Shown one piece after another: positions 45,422 to 57,241 of a DNA stretch of 64,000 nt. Source of the stretch: Jaltomata sinuosa (Eukaryota; Streptophyta; Magnoliopsida; Solanales; Solanaceae); assembly GCA_003996215.1 (NCBI GenBank), contig QJPP01003426.1:1-64000 (forward strand), given 5' to 3'. The translations under genes were made by a program, and so were the position numbers. The notes under the pieces were generated by a model that saw only the letters and a list, made by a program, of their open reading frames with translations, was not told where the DNA came from and did not search any database. The number at the start of each line of letters is the position of its first letter. Position 1 is the first letter of the stretch.

Positions 45422-45612
45422 CCAGGTTCACCGGTGTCATGGTACAGAATCAAGTGTCTAAGTGGAGTGTCATGGATCAGTACGATGACATCTGTATCCT
45501 ATCTGCAGGAGGCTATAGGGCATTATTAGGAATAGTTCCATCTTCTTTGCTCCTTATCGTGCGTTCCTGGCTTTATAGACTTCTAAACTTAGGTTGTTTC
45601 ATTCCTTCTCAG

Positions 45613-46815
45613 ATGTCTAAGATGAGTTCAACAGTGGGTGATGTCGAGGCTTTTGTGCCTGTTGCCTCAATACTTCCGTCGGTGCCAAGACTTCAGAGTG
45701 AGAGTTTACCACGACAGATAGGGGGTGTGGGGTCATCCAAGCCTCCGATTGGGTTCATATCTACTCCATTTCATATCTACTCCATTTATTTAGGACACAC
45801 CGTAGCTAGGACTCTGAGTCCTCTGGTGGGTATTTCAGTACTTGGTTCCATAAGCAGTGCTTCATCTAGGGATGAGCTTCCAATTCTCTAGCAGGTTGTA
45901 TGTCATTGTTAGACTATGAGACGAGATTTAATGAGATGGTTAGGCGTACTGCTAGGACTGTGCTTTAAGAGTTTGATAGGGTTCAGAGCTTTGTTGGAGG
46001 TACAATTTCGCTGCTCTGTCTGGCGACTGAGCATTTGGTTATAGTTGGGATGACTTTCTTACAGGTAGTGGATCATGCTTGGGCTATCGAGGGTTTATCA
46101 CACGAGGGTTATGGAGGTAGTTCTAAGAAACGTCGTCGCCAGGATAATTTCCAAAGTTCCCAGACTTGAGGTAAGGGATTCTCTTCTAGAGATTAATTCC
46201 ATTGGTTCTTGTCTACCTAGCCAGTTTCAATTACTCCACAAGTTTCAGAGGGTGGTGGTATAGGGCATGTTGAGCTTAGCTGGCATGGTACGGGTCAGAT
46301 TCTTTGAGGTTCGCTTTCAGGTTATGTAGGCCATGGTGGCCGGTTAGGTTCAGTAAGATCTCCTAGTCCATATGTATCCATTGGGATTTTCTTTCAGTGT
46401 GGTGTGCATGGGTATTTTACTAAGGATTGTCCCACGATTCCACTTTTCAGTTAGCAGGGTCAGCAGGTGTTATCCCCCAAGGTTTAAGTACCATCGATTA
46501 GAGGCGGAGTACATCGTAGTAGGGGTGGTCCCCAGGTAGTTCGAGGTGTATTTTAGGCTAGTGGTTCTTGTAAGAGTTATCACTGGTGTGGTGAGCTTTG
46601 GAACTCTATTGGGAAGTGCCCCACGATTGCTTATGCTGGTCAGCCTGGTTGTTATGATTGTGGAGTGCTTGGTCACTTTTCTAGAGATTATCCTCGGCGA
46701 GGGATGTTTGAGCCTTCAGCTTTGACTACTCAGTCCAGAGTTAGGCCCCATTACTCCTATGCCCCTTTTGGTGGGTCCGTGGTAGAGGTTTCTGATATCA
46801 TTGCTCCAGGTTAGG
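45613..46815 (+). pseudogene. gag: B1 Gag with three CCHC knuckles, decayed
   Basis: ATG at 45613 (MSKMSSTVGDVEAFVPVAS) follows a leader ending in TTCTCAG. The first frame is open to 45891. The gag core block (YETRF, RRTARTV, FVGG) is then readable in other frames. Three knuckle positions lie at 46389-46430, 46578-46619 and 46650-46691. Each has lost residues: first Cys to Phe, first Cys to Tyr plus His to Asn, and last Cys to Tyr. Compared with family A the N-terminal half of Gag is short. It cannot give a full protein. Confidence 0.78.
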
Positions 46816-49300
46816 CTTTTGCTACCTTCGATTTGTGATAGTCCTGCTCATGTTGCAATTCTATCCCTTCTGTCATTTATTTGCTTATATGCCTACCTTC
46901 TACTTGTTTTGTTGTTTGACTACCTGAGTTGTATTGTTTATGCACTGTTTTACCGGTAGTTTATTCCTTAGTAGTGGATGGGGGGAGTTATCCTTGTGAG
47001 GTGTTTACCCGGAGTTGTAGCCCGTGGGTAGTTCTTGTTGGTCTCTTCTCTGGTTGGTTTTGGTTGCAGTTCCATTGTGACTTTAGGCTTGTGTTGAGTC
47101 TTACCTCTTGAGCGGTCCGAGATGGTTGTTGCGTAGGCTGTTTCCTAGTATTTTCTAGAAGTTATTGTGTTGGTTTGGTATTACCGGTGGTTGTGCCAGA
47201 GTTTGAGCTTTTGTCTTAAGTTGAGAGGTGTCGGTTATGCTAGCGTGCATTATTTGGGTATGATTTTCTTTTCTCGGGTGATTAGAGTCGACCCTCTTTG
47301 TTTGGTTAGTTTAGGAGGTTGGCAGGTATGTGGGTTGTTCCCATAATCTTCTCTAGTTTCTCGTCTTGTTGGGTTGTCTTATTGTTTTCCCCAGTTTCAG
47401 TTGGAGTGATTTTTCGATCATAATTCTCTGGTTAAGCTTTTGACCATAGCCTCGTGGTTGAGTGGTATTCATAGCATATTGGGTGAGTCAGGAACCCGAC
47501 CATTTTTCTCCTACCTTGTTAAGTTTTGTCAATCTAAGTATGGGAGCTAAGGGATGTCCCCATGATTTTATTTTAGAAAGGATTTGTAAGGTTTGGTATA
47601 TGCCAATGAGAGGTTTTGTTTAGTTGAAAAAGGAGGTAGATGACTCCTTGTTTGCACTTGTGTGTTTTAGTAGCTGACTGGGGTGGCGACTGAGAGATTT
47701 CCTTGGGTTATGAGTTGGTGACTTGATTTGACCATCTACAGATTGCAGTGGATTTTCTTTTGATTGGTTTAAGCTTCTGTAGCATCTACAGATTTAGTAA
47801 ATTATGTGTTCATAGCCCAGTTGGATTCGGTTCCTAAAGGTACATTGACAACATATGGGTTCGACAGAGGCTTTGATTGGCAACTTTAAAGTTGGGTTTC
47901 AGAATCGTAGACTAGCAAACTACTCGGGATGGTTCGTGGTTGGTTCTTTTTAGTTACAACTTCTTGGGTTGGAAGGCATTGAGTTCGGACAACTTACGTT
48001 CCCCATTTCATTTGTGGAGTGACTATTAGGCTTGGACACCTAGTCCTGGCTAACCTTTAAGTTAGGCTGGACATTCCAGATTTTGGTGGTGTTCTAGATA
48101 GTATGAGGTTCCTTCTTTCATGGTTGGACAGACGCAGTGGTGTAAGTTCAAGATTCAGCAGTGGGGTATGCTATATATGATCAGGTTATGCGGGTTAAGG
48201 CTAGCGAGGCTATTTTAAGTTCTATTGTTACTTTGAGATTGATCGTCATCTTTGTTACCGAGAGTTTGAAATGCTTGTTTAGTTGGGTCTTCAAGGGTTG
48301 TATTTTGTATGAGGTTCTAGTGTTGGTTAGAATCGTTTAGTATGGGCTAGAAGTTCGGTATGTTGTGTTCTTTGATATGGTTGGTTTGTGTGCTGATATA
48401 GTAGAGGGGTTGATTTGAGCCAAAGGTTGAGTTGAAGGTCTATGCAAGGATTTCTATGGCTAGTGGAATCTTTGAACCCCAGGCACCCTTCTTTTGCCTT
48501 TGGGGTGTTTTTACTTGATATTCATGGCATGGTGGACTTCTTCCTGAGGTGAGACTAGTAAGGCGATTTCAAATTCAAATGGTGTTCGAGTATTCGAAGT
48601 AGCACAAGTACTTCTTAGAGTTTCGAGCTTAGTGATGGTTATGGACTTTGTGGTAGGCTTACCACACTCCTTGTAGGGTCTTGGTTTGTGTTTGGGTCTG
48701 TCGGGAAGGTTGTCCTGGTTCATTCACTTTGAGTTGATTCAGACTTGACACGGTGCAACAAAGTTGGGTTCATTCTACAGTTTGGAAACTTTTCCGTCAA
48801 CACAGGGTGTTCATATATGGCTTTCCTAACTTTAGTGTGCGCACTTTAGTCGGGTTCAGATGGGTTATTCAGTTGGGTTCAATTAGCGAGATTGATGTTA
48901 GCAAAAGTGTTCGCTTGTTAGTTGATGGTCAGTCGGGGTAGGTAATGCTAGTTTTCAATGATATGCTATGGGTTTTTATCTTGGATAGCAAATTCTAGTA
49001 CACTATAGCTTTGTTTGGAAAGAGTTTGAGCAAAAAGGAATGACTTCATTCGTGGCAGAGTATAAGTGGGAACTATGGATCTCAGGTGCGTCAGTTGGTG
49101 CTTTGAGGGTGGTTTGGGTGTTCGACGTACATGAAGCTTCATGTTCGTGGTGCAAAATGATTCACTTCAGAATAAAAGGGTTTTGCAGATCAACGGGTTC
49201 ATGAGTTGGAATTTTGGGTGAAAATATTTTCTGGTAAACCAAGTTGTTGTTTCAAAGATTCAACTTCTGTGTGTTGGTCGCCTTACTTCTCTAGTTTGGT
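46816..49300 (+). other. B1 internal region without readable protein
   Basis: About 2.5 kb in the place of pol. I see no protease, RT, RNase H or integrase motif in six frames. Its first part matches B2 (58441-58743) and its last part matches fragment B0 (27568-27984), so this content is shared by several B copies and was amplified in this form. Confidence 0.65.
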
Positions 49301-49545
49301 GTTGTGTCGGTGCCTTCCGATTGAGATTCTCGAGGTTCAGTTTGGGTTGGCGGTCCCTTGGTGTTTTAGAGTTGGAGTTTGGAATCTAGCTTGGCTAGTA
49401 ATGAGATTTAGGCTTGGTTGTGTTCGTTGGTTATGTTGGGTGCCGTCCAATCGAGGAGGCTACCCGGGTTGTCCGAGAGAGTAGTGCGCGCTTTGTATCC
49501 GTTATTATTTTAATCTCTAGTCTTTCCTTCTTTCCAAACTTTTGG
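49300..49545 (+). pseudogene. pol: B1 trace of integrase C-terminus and chromodomain
   Basis: The text PIEILEVQFG (compare GPFEILQRVG in A1) and CRPIEEATRVVRES (compare HRPVEEATWEIERD) are the last visible pieces of pol. They lie just before the tract GGGGACGAAAGTC that also precedes the polypurine tract in A1. They show that B descends from a chromodomain-bearing ancestor. Confidence 0.7.
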
Positions 49546-49561
49546 GGACGAAAGTCTTTTT

Positions 49562-49573
49562 AGTAGTGGATGA
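49562..49573 (+). other. B1 polypurine tract region
   Basis: AGTAGTGGATGA, identical to the A1 tract and directly before the 3' LTR. Confidence 0.75.
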
Positions 49574-50261
49574 TGTAATTACCCTTCATGTCATTTACGC
49601 GTGTTCGCCTTTCTTTTACCGTTAGAGCTTGCCTGTAGAGGCCCCAAGTCATTTATATCTTGTTGGGACTGGTGGTTCGGTGCCAGGGCCATTTGTTTGG
49701 TCTTTTTGGTTGTTCCTTATTTTAGAGATTTAAGCTTTGGAAATTGTTGACTTTAGTCAACATTCTTGGAGAACGTGCTCGGAATTGAATTTTGACAGTT
49801 CCGTTAGCTCTGGAGCATGGACTTTGGTCTAGTGAGAGCTTTACTCGGGATCCGAGAGCTTTTCAGCTTGGAATTCTCTCTCATTCTATGTTTTCAGGCT
49901 AGTTGGGCTTGTTAGATTGACTTTGGTCAACATTCAAACAATACAACCTCGGATGGAAATTCCATTGGCGTTGTTAGCTTCGGAATGTCGAGTTTGTGTT
50001 AGGTAGTTGGTTGGTTCAGGTCCCGAGTGAGCTGAGCTCATTTCGGATGTTTGATTGGCATCAGTTAGCGTTTACTTGGGTCAACATTCCTCCGAGACGA
50101 CCTCGTATAGAAGTTTCGTCGACTCCTTGAGTCGGGAATATTATTTCCACTTTGTTAGCATTAGTAGTTGGTGATATTGGTTTTTGATTGTGCCCGGAAT
50201 GCCCCGTCGAGTTTTTCAAAAGTTGCAGATTTTGCTGTGGAAGGTGCTGGCCTCAGTCCTT

Positions 50262-50466
50262 AATCACGATCGCGATCCCTTTTCCTCGCGATCGCAATGA
50301 AGCACCTGGTCTCTTGCTCTTTGCGATCGTGATGTCCCTTGTCGCAACCTCAATGAATCTTTCTCACTGTTGTTCTTCGTGACCGCGTTTCTAGTCCTCG
50401 CGATCGCAATGGTCTAGCCAGCGTGGTCCTTGCGATCGCGATGAAAGACCCTAGGTAGTATATAAG
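50262..50466 (+). promoter_or_regulatory. CGATCGCGATG word cluster and TATA box, B1 3' LTR
   Basis: About seven words of the GCGATCGCGATG type at 50262-50446, then TATATAAG at 50459-50466. The words are closer to a perfect GCGATCGC palindrome here than in the 5' LTR. Promoter role inferred. Confidence 0.55.
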
Positions 50467-52475
50467 CCCCCAACTTCGTCTTCTTCACTCTAAAAATTGA
50501 TTTCTCCATTGATAATAGCTCCAAGTTCGTCTAAGCACTGGTTTGACTCAATTCTTGGTGTTGGGGTGCAAATTTCTCTGCCTTTATCGTTCCTCCATCA
50601 TTATTGGTGAGTTTTATCCGCTTAAATCCGATAAATTCATCCCCTTTGATTCTTAATTTGTTCTTGAAATGGCTGGTTGTTTTGAACCATTTCCCCTAGT
50701 TAAATTTCTTCATATTCTAAGCATGCACACTTAGGAGTGTGGTGATCATAGTGCACTCTTCCATTTTTGTTTTTGCATTACGGGGCCCACAGGCCCGCTG
50801 GTGACCTAAATTTTGACCCAACTATTTCTATAGTATTATGGGTATCGTTAGACTTATTTTAATGTGTAGGTTATTGTATTGATATTGGTTTCGCAAATTG
50901 GAGCTTCTCGGAGCAGTTCGAGCCTGGACGATGTCGTTCCCGCAACTACTCATTGGATGATAGGTTGGTCATGGCTTTCCCTACCTATACTCTACATATA
51001 TATGCTATAATTACATTAATTAGTATCCTTGGGTGTGTTGTTTTTGGTTGGTACCCCAGACCGTGCCCATATTTCTGTCCATTTATTTCATACGCTGCTT
51101 GTAGTATTTGTATAGTATTGTATTTTACCCTTGTGGTCCTGTGTGGCCTTGTATTGACTCTGGAACATTGATGGTGGGTTATTTAGGAATGTACGCAAGT
51201 ACCGGACATAGGGATATCCTTTTAGGTTAGTTATTATCTATTGTAGAGCTGTTGAGTCTGTGTAGGGCCGGTAAGAATGTTTGTGAGCCATTTTGGGCTA
51301 AACTTGTTGTCTACGACCATATCATTCATGAAAAAGAATTTTTCTGCATGTTGTACTATTGCTTTGGCTTCGGGTCAACTATCACTGATTTTCTATACTT
51401 TGCATGGCCCAAGGGGACCATTTTTGGTTTAAATGATGATAAAATTGAGATTTGGAACTGACTGGTGGATTTTCTCAAGATAAAAGTGGTACTATGATTT
51501 TTCTCTCTGATTTTCTTACTGATACTAGACTCGGCGAGGCTAGAGTGCTAGACATTATTTTCTACGTATTTAGACTCGAATATGTGTCGAGCACCCTGTT
51601 CAGGGATTTTGAAACTTGATTACTGATTTAGACCCGGAAATACTCCAAGCACCCTTTATAAGGGTTATTGATATTTCTCTACTGTTTTAGACCCGGTTAA
51701 ATCCCGATCATGTACTTCGAGGTTCTGAGTCTCTGAGATTTTGCGTTCATTACTATATATGGTCGTGGACCTCTATGGGCCCTCTGTTCTAGGACCTGGC
51801 AATGGGCTGAGCGTGCCAGAGAAAGGGTATATGGCGTAGGATGAGGTATAGCGGGCACGTCCCACCATGGGTCCTCCTATCAGAGTTCCAGGGGAGGTGC
51901 ATACAGAGTTACTATTACTTGTTCAATCATTATCATCATCATGCATATTTTGCTCGAATTCCACCCTTGTTTGTTGTGTGTTCACTGTATGCTCCGGTTT
52001 TATGGGCGGTCAGAGGTTTTTTTTTCACTTGATTGCATTCCTTGGATGTATGGGTGGCCGTTGGGACTGTAGGTAGATTATATTCCTCCTGTCATTTCAT
52101 AGATCTAGTTATGGTCCTTGGTTCTAGTGGATTGGTAAGCTTTAGCCTGGTGAGGCTCCGAGATTTTGGGCTTGAGTATTGAGGGGCTAGTGAGTCCTAT
52201 ATCTTTGAGGATCCATTGTGGGTCCTCCTGAGTGGTTGTGTTTTATCAGATATTGTTCGTTATCTTGATTTTGAGTAGAAACTCTTGGTGCTGGTGGTTT
52301 AGTTATTCCATTCTAGGTTGTAAATTGTGAGATGGATCGCGGTACATGCTTATCATGTGAATTGGTGTTTTAATGTGTTTTTGTTATCTTTATGGCTTTT
52401 AGTTTTTTATGGTGTTTTTCTTTCCTTCTTTCCCCTTTTTACTTGAGGTTACCAGTATACCACCATGTTCCTAAA

Positions 52476-52497
52476 CTCTCTCTCTCTCTCTCTCTCT
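52476..52497 (+). repeat. (CT)11 microsatellite
   Basis: Eleven CT units in the B1 3' LTR. The 5' LTR has only a short CT run at the same place (near 44693). Confidence 0.92.
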
Positions 52498-53206
52498 TTA
52501 ATTGTATTGTTGTGCAAAGACTCCAGGTGCGTTTTTCTTTCCCTCACCTGTGTTCTGTGTATATTTATTTTCTGTGCTAGCATTGTTTGTTTATAACTCT
52601 TGGTTGTCTATTCTCTGTGCTAGTTCCTTGTACTTCCTCTATTGTTTTCTGTGACTACTTTCTATCTATCTGCTATATTACTGTTATTATATCTTATATG
52701 CGCTCACTCGGCTGATGATGTCTACTAGGTGCCCGTTGCTTAGCAATTGGTGCTCGTACTACGCTTCTGCATCTTTCTGGTGCAGATCTTTGTGGAGCTT
52801 TTGCCGTTGATCGCGTTAGAGACTCGTGCAACTTTTGGGAGATTCGAGACCAGGGTGAGCGCCTGATGGTCGGAGCTTGTCTACATATAATCTGTTGTAC
52901 TGTTACTCTTGTATATTAGGAGACAATTGTACTTATCTTTTGTTACTTCTAGCACTTGTATTCCTTTAGAAGCTTCTGTACTGTCGATACCAAGTCTTGG
53001 GGTTGGTATAGTTTCATTATGTATATATTCAGGTTTTTGGTTCTGCTTTGTCTATCTTTTTATTCTGCTTCCTCTTATTTCTGCTTATTGTGCGTATTGG
53101 TTAGGTAGTAGCCCATTACCAAACATTCCGGGCTATGGGGATTGGTCTGCCTACTGGGGAGTTGTAGGTTTCATTATGACCTGAGAAATCGGGTCGTGAT
53201 AATAGG

Positions 53207-53814
53207 CCGACTGAGTATATATAGAATATAAAAGTAGTAAATAGAAGATACAAAGAAAGTAGTCACAGAAACAAACAAAGGAAAACACACGGAAGCTAGC
53301 AATAGGAAGAAGACATAAAAGAATACAAGTAAGCTATGCTATCCACAAAAGATATATCACAGAACGCAGGTGAAAGAGTAGAGAACGCACCTGGATCCTT
53401 GCAACAAAAATATATACAAAGTGTTTAATGAACATGGAGGTATTTTGGTAACCTCAAATAAAGGGAAAGAAGGAAAAGCAACTAAGCATAATCATGCCAG
53501 CAATACAACTCACAAGATAAGGATGATCGAAAAGGTTAAATAACAAGTACTACAATAAGAGCGAGTAAAACTAGTCTACCTACAATCCCAATAGGCGCCC
53601 ATACACTCGAGGAATATATACAAGTGAAAACAAACCCTCCGACATCCCATACTATCGGAGGGTACACTCAACAAATAACAAACAATGGTGAAACCGTGCA
53701 AACAATGAATGATATGATGTGCTATGCATGTGGTACCGTATGAACCTCCTTCGGCGCCTGTAGGCCTAGTAGTTAGGACCCATGGAAGGCTTCCCCCGTA
53801 TGCACCTTACTCTG
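53207..53814 (-). repeat. LTR H, second part, truncated on the right
   Basis: It continues LTR H after the B1 insertion (CCGACTGAG joins 41995) and matches the A2 LTR, including ATGAATGATATGATG and CATGGAAGG blocks. It stops near 53814 where plus-strand family-B LTR text begins, so about two thirds of the LTR are missing. Confidence 0.82.
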
Positions 53815-56800
53815 TGTTTTCAAGCCAGTTGGGCTTGTTTGGTTGACTTTGGTCAACATTCAGAGAAGACAGCCTCAGATGGAAATTTTGTCGGTGCTGT
53901 TAGCTCCAAAATGTTGATTTTGTGTTAGGTAGTTGGTTGGTTCAAGTTCCGGGTGAGCCGAGATTATTTTGGATGTTCAGTTGGCATCAGTTAGTGTTGA
54001 ATTGGATCAACATTCCTCTGAGACGACCTTGTATGAAAGTTTCATCGACTCTATTGAGTCCGGAACGTTGTTTCCATTCTGTTAGCATTATTAGTTTTTG
54101 AAGTGGTGCAAATATAGAAGCCCACAACTTCGTCTTCTTCACTCTAAAAACCAATTTCTCAATTGATAATAGTTCCAAGCTTGTCTAAGCACTACTTTGA
54201 ATCAATTATTGGTGTTGTGGTGCAAATTTATCTGCCTTGATCGTTCCTCCATCATTATTGGTGAGTTTTATTCGCTTAAATCTGTTAAATTCATCCCCTT
54301 TGATTCTTAGTTTGTTCTTGAAGTGGCTGGCTATTTTGAGCCATTTCCTTGGTTAAATTTCTTCATATTCTGAGCATGGACACTTAGGAGTGTGGTGATC
54401 ATGGTAGGCTCTTCCATTTTCAATTTTAGGTTGTGGGGCCCACGGGCCCGCCGGTGACCCAAATTTTGACCAAGCTATTTCTATAGCATTATGGGTATCA
54501 TTAGACTTGTTTTAATGTGTAGGTTATTGTATTGATAGTGGTTTCATTAATTGGAGCTTTCCAGAGAAGTTCGAGCCAGGACGACGCCGTTCTCGCAGCT
54601 AGTCATCGGATGACAGGTAGGTTATATCTTTCCCTACCTAGACTCTGTGTATATAGGCTATAACTGCATTAATTAGTATCCTTGGGTGGGTTATTTTAGG
54701 TTGGTACCCCAGACCATGCCCATCTTTTCTGTCTGTTTATTTCATAAGTTGCTTGTAGTATTCGTATAGTATTGTATTTTACCTTTATGGTCCTATGTGG
54801 CCTTGTATTGACTCTGGAACATAGATGGTCGGTTATTTGGGAATGTCTCCAAGTATCAGACATTGAGATATCCTTTTAGGCTGGTTATTATCTGTTGTAG
54901 AGCTGTTGAGCCTGTGCAGGGCCGGTAGAAATGTTTGTGAGGCATTTTGGGCTAAACTTGTTGTCTGTGATCATATCATTCATGAAAAAGGATTTTTCTG
55001 CATGTTGTACCACTGTTTTGGCTTTGGGCTGACTATCACCGGTTTTCTAAATTTTGCATGGCCTGAGGGGCCCATTTTTTGTTTAAATGATGATAAAATT
55101 AAGATTTGGATATGACTGGTGGATTTTCTCGAGATAAAAGTCGTACTATGATTTTTTTCTCTGGTTTTCTTCCTAATACTAGACTCGGCGAGGTCAGAGT
55201 GTTAGACATTATTTTCCATGTATTTAAACCCGGATACGTGTCGGGCACCCTATTCAGGGATTTTGAGACTTGATTACTGAGTTAGACCCAGAAATACTCC
55301 AGGCACCCTTTATATGGGTTGTTGAGATTTAACTACTGTTTTTGACCCAATTAAATCCCGAGCATGTCTTTTGAGGTTATTACTATTTGAGATTTTGCAT
55401 TCGTTACGGTATGTGGTCGTGGATCTCCATGGTCCCTCTGTTCTAGGACTTGGCAATGGGCCAAGCATGCCAGAGGAAGGGTATACGATGTAGTATAAGG
55501 TATAGCGGGCACGTCCCACCATGGGTCCTCCAGTCAAAGTGCCGAGGGAGGTGCATATAGAGTTACTATTACCAGTTCCATCATTATCATCATTACGCAT
55601 ATTTTGCTCGAATTCCACCCTTGTTTGCTGTGTTTTCAGTGTACGCTCTGATTAAATGGACGGCCGGAGGTTTTTTTTTTACTTGATTGAATTCCTCGGT
55701 TGTATAGGTAGCTGTTGGGACTGTAGGTAGATTATATTACTCCGGTCATTTTACAAAGCTAGTTATGGTCCTTAGTTCTTGTGGATTGGTAAGCTTTAGC
55801 CTGTCGAGGCCGTTACTCGGGCATCTTTCCCCTTCGCCATGAACCTCCTTTGGATTTTTGATTTACGCAACTCTTCTATTTTCGATTCAAAATGGCCTTT
55901 CTTGATATTCCTCAATGTCCCGGCTATTCACGGAACGTGAGAAGCAGATGATTAATCATCTGTTTCCGGAAGAAATCGAAGAATTTCTTGGGAATCCTAC
56001 AAGATCTGTGAGTTTTTGGGCTTGAGTATTGAGGGGATAATAAGTCCTATATCTTTGAGGCTCCATTGTGGGTCCTCTTTAGCGGTTGTGGTTTATCGGA
56101 TATTGTTCATTATCTTGATTCTGAGTAGAAACTCTTAGTTCTGTTTATTTAGTTATTCCATTCTAGGTTGTAAATTATGAGATGGATCTCGGTACATGCT
56201 TATCGTGTGAACTAGTGTTTTAGTGTGTTTTCGTTATCTTTATGGCTTCTAGCTTATTATGGTGGTTTGATTTCCTTCTTTCCCCTTTTTACTTGAGGTT
56301 ACCTGTATACCTCCATGTTCCTAAACTCTTTCTCTCTTTAGTTGGATTGTTGTGCAAGGACTCCAGGTGCATTTTTCTTTCCCTCACCTGTGTTCTGTGT
56401 ATATTTATTATCAGTGCTAGCATTATTTGTTTATAACTCTTGGTTGTCTATTCTCTGTGCTAGTTCCTTGTTCTTCCTCTATTATTTTCTATTACTACTT
56501 TCTTGCTATCTGCTATATTACTGTTTTATCTCTTATATGCACTCAGTCGGCCGATGATGCCTACTGGGTACCCGTTGCTTAGTAATTGGTGCTCATACTA
56601 CACTTCTGCATCTTTCTGGTGCAGATATTAGTTAAGATTTTATCATTGATCGCGTTTGAGAGCAGCTTTTGGGAAATTTGAGACCAGGGTGAGCGCCTGA
56701 TGGTCGGGGCTTGTCTACATCACATATGTTGTACTATTACTCTTGTATATTCAGAGACAGTTGTACTTATCATTTGTTACTTCTAGCACTTGTATTCCAT

Positions 56801-57034
56801 TAGAAGCTTCTATACTGTGGATACCAAGTCTTGGGGTTAGTGTAGTTTCATTATGTATATATTCAAGTTTTTGCTTCTGCTTTGTCTATCTTTATATTCT
56901 GCTTCCGCCTATTTATGTTTATTGTGCGTATTGGTTAGGTAGTAGCCCATTACTAATCGTTCAAGGATTTGGGGATTAGTCCACCTACTGTGGGTTGTAG
57001 GTACCATCATGAGCTGAGAAATAGGGTCATCACA
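53815..57034 (+). repeat. B2 5' LTR, truncated, with plastid insertion
   Basis: It matches B1 LTRs from their position about 310 onward. The stretch with the CGATCGCGATG words and TATATAAG is deleted (junction near 54099). A 199-bp organelle fragment is inserted at 55811-56009. The end is ATCACA. A hydrophobic frame near the end (56743-56979) is open. Confidence 0.85.
55811..56009 (+). pseudogene. ycf2: Plastid ycf2 fragment inside a retrotransposon LTR
   Basis: From 55906 one frame reads [16 protein letters not shown] and then [18 protein letters not shown], which is the text of the chloroplast protein Ycf2. The preceding roughly 15 bases look like a slightly altered continuation of it. The first 80 or so bases (from CGTTACTCGGGC) were not identified and may be another organelle piece. 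In other B LTRs GAGGCTCCGAG is continuous here. In B2 the insert replaces TCC. It is a nuclear copy of plastid DNA, or plastid DNA that came through the mitochondrion. It has no start or stop and is not a gene. Confidence 0.85.
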
Positions 57035-57037
57035 ACT

Positions 57038-57049
57038 TAGTATTAGAGC
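57038..57049 (+). other. B2 primer-binding site, decayed
   Basis: TAGTATTAGAGC differs from TGGTATCAGAGC by two transitions, so priming by tRNA-iMet is weakened. Confidence 0.75.
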
Positions 57050-57241
57050 TCCATGTTCACCAGTGTCGTGGTACAAAAGCAAGTGTGTAAGTAGAGTCTC
57101 GTTGTTCGATACAATGATAGTTGTATCCTATCTGCGGGAGGCTACATGGTATTGTTAGGAAAAGTTCCATCTTCTTGGATTCTTATCATGCATTCCTGGC
57201 TCTATGGACTTCTAAACTTTGGTTGTTTCATTCTTTCTTAG

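Larger units (their letters stand above)
42001..53201 (+). mobile_element. Family-B element B1, complete LTR to LTR, TSD ATAGG
   Basis: The 11.2-kb element has both LTRs (3406 and 3628 bp) and perfect 5-bp duplications ATAGG at 41996-42000 and 53202-53206, the only element complete in the window. The LTRs share their start, end and much of their body with family A. The 4.2-kb internal part holds a decayed gag with three CCHC knuckles, about 2.5 kb with no readable protein, and a trace of chromodomain. No protease, RT or RNase H is seen. It is probably a non-autonomous relative of the A elements. The LTRs differ at roughly one base in five to ten where I compared them, so it is old. Confidence 0.9.
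49574..53201 (+). repeat. B1 3' LTR, 3628 bp, ends TG...TA
   Basis: TGTAATTACCC to GGGTCGTGATA, followed by the ATAGG duplication, so the TA end is exact. It includes an open frame at 51252-51461 absent from the 5' LTR because of its deletion, and another at 52909-53184 near the LTR end. Confidence 0.92.

Noticed and set aside
49206..49484. 92-codon open frame before the B1 3' LTR
   Set aside because: It has no motif in its own frame. A neighbouring frame carries the chromodomain trace (CRPIEEATRVV), which explains the sequence.
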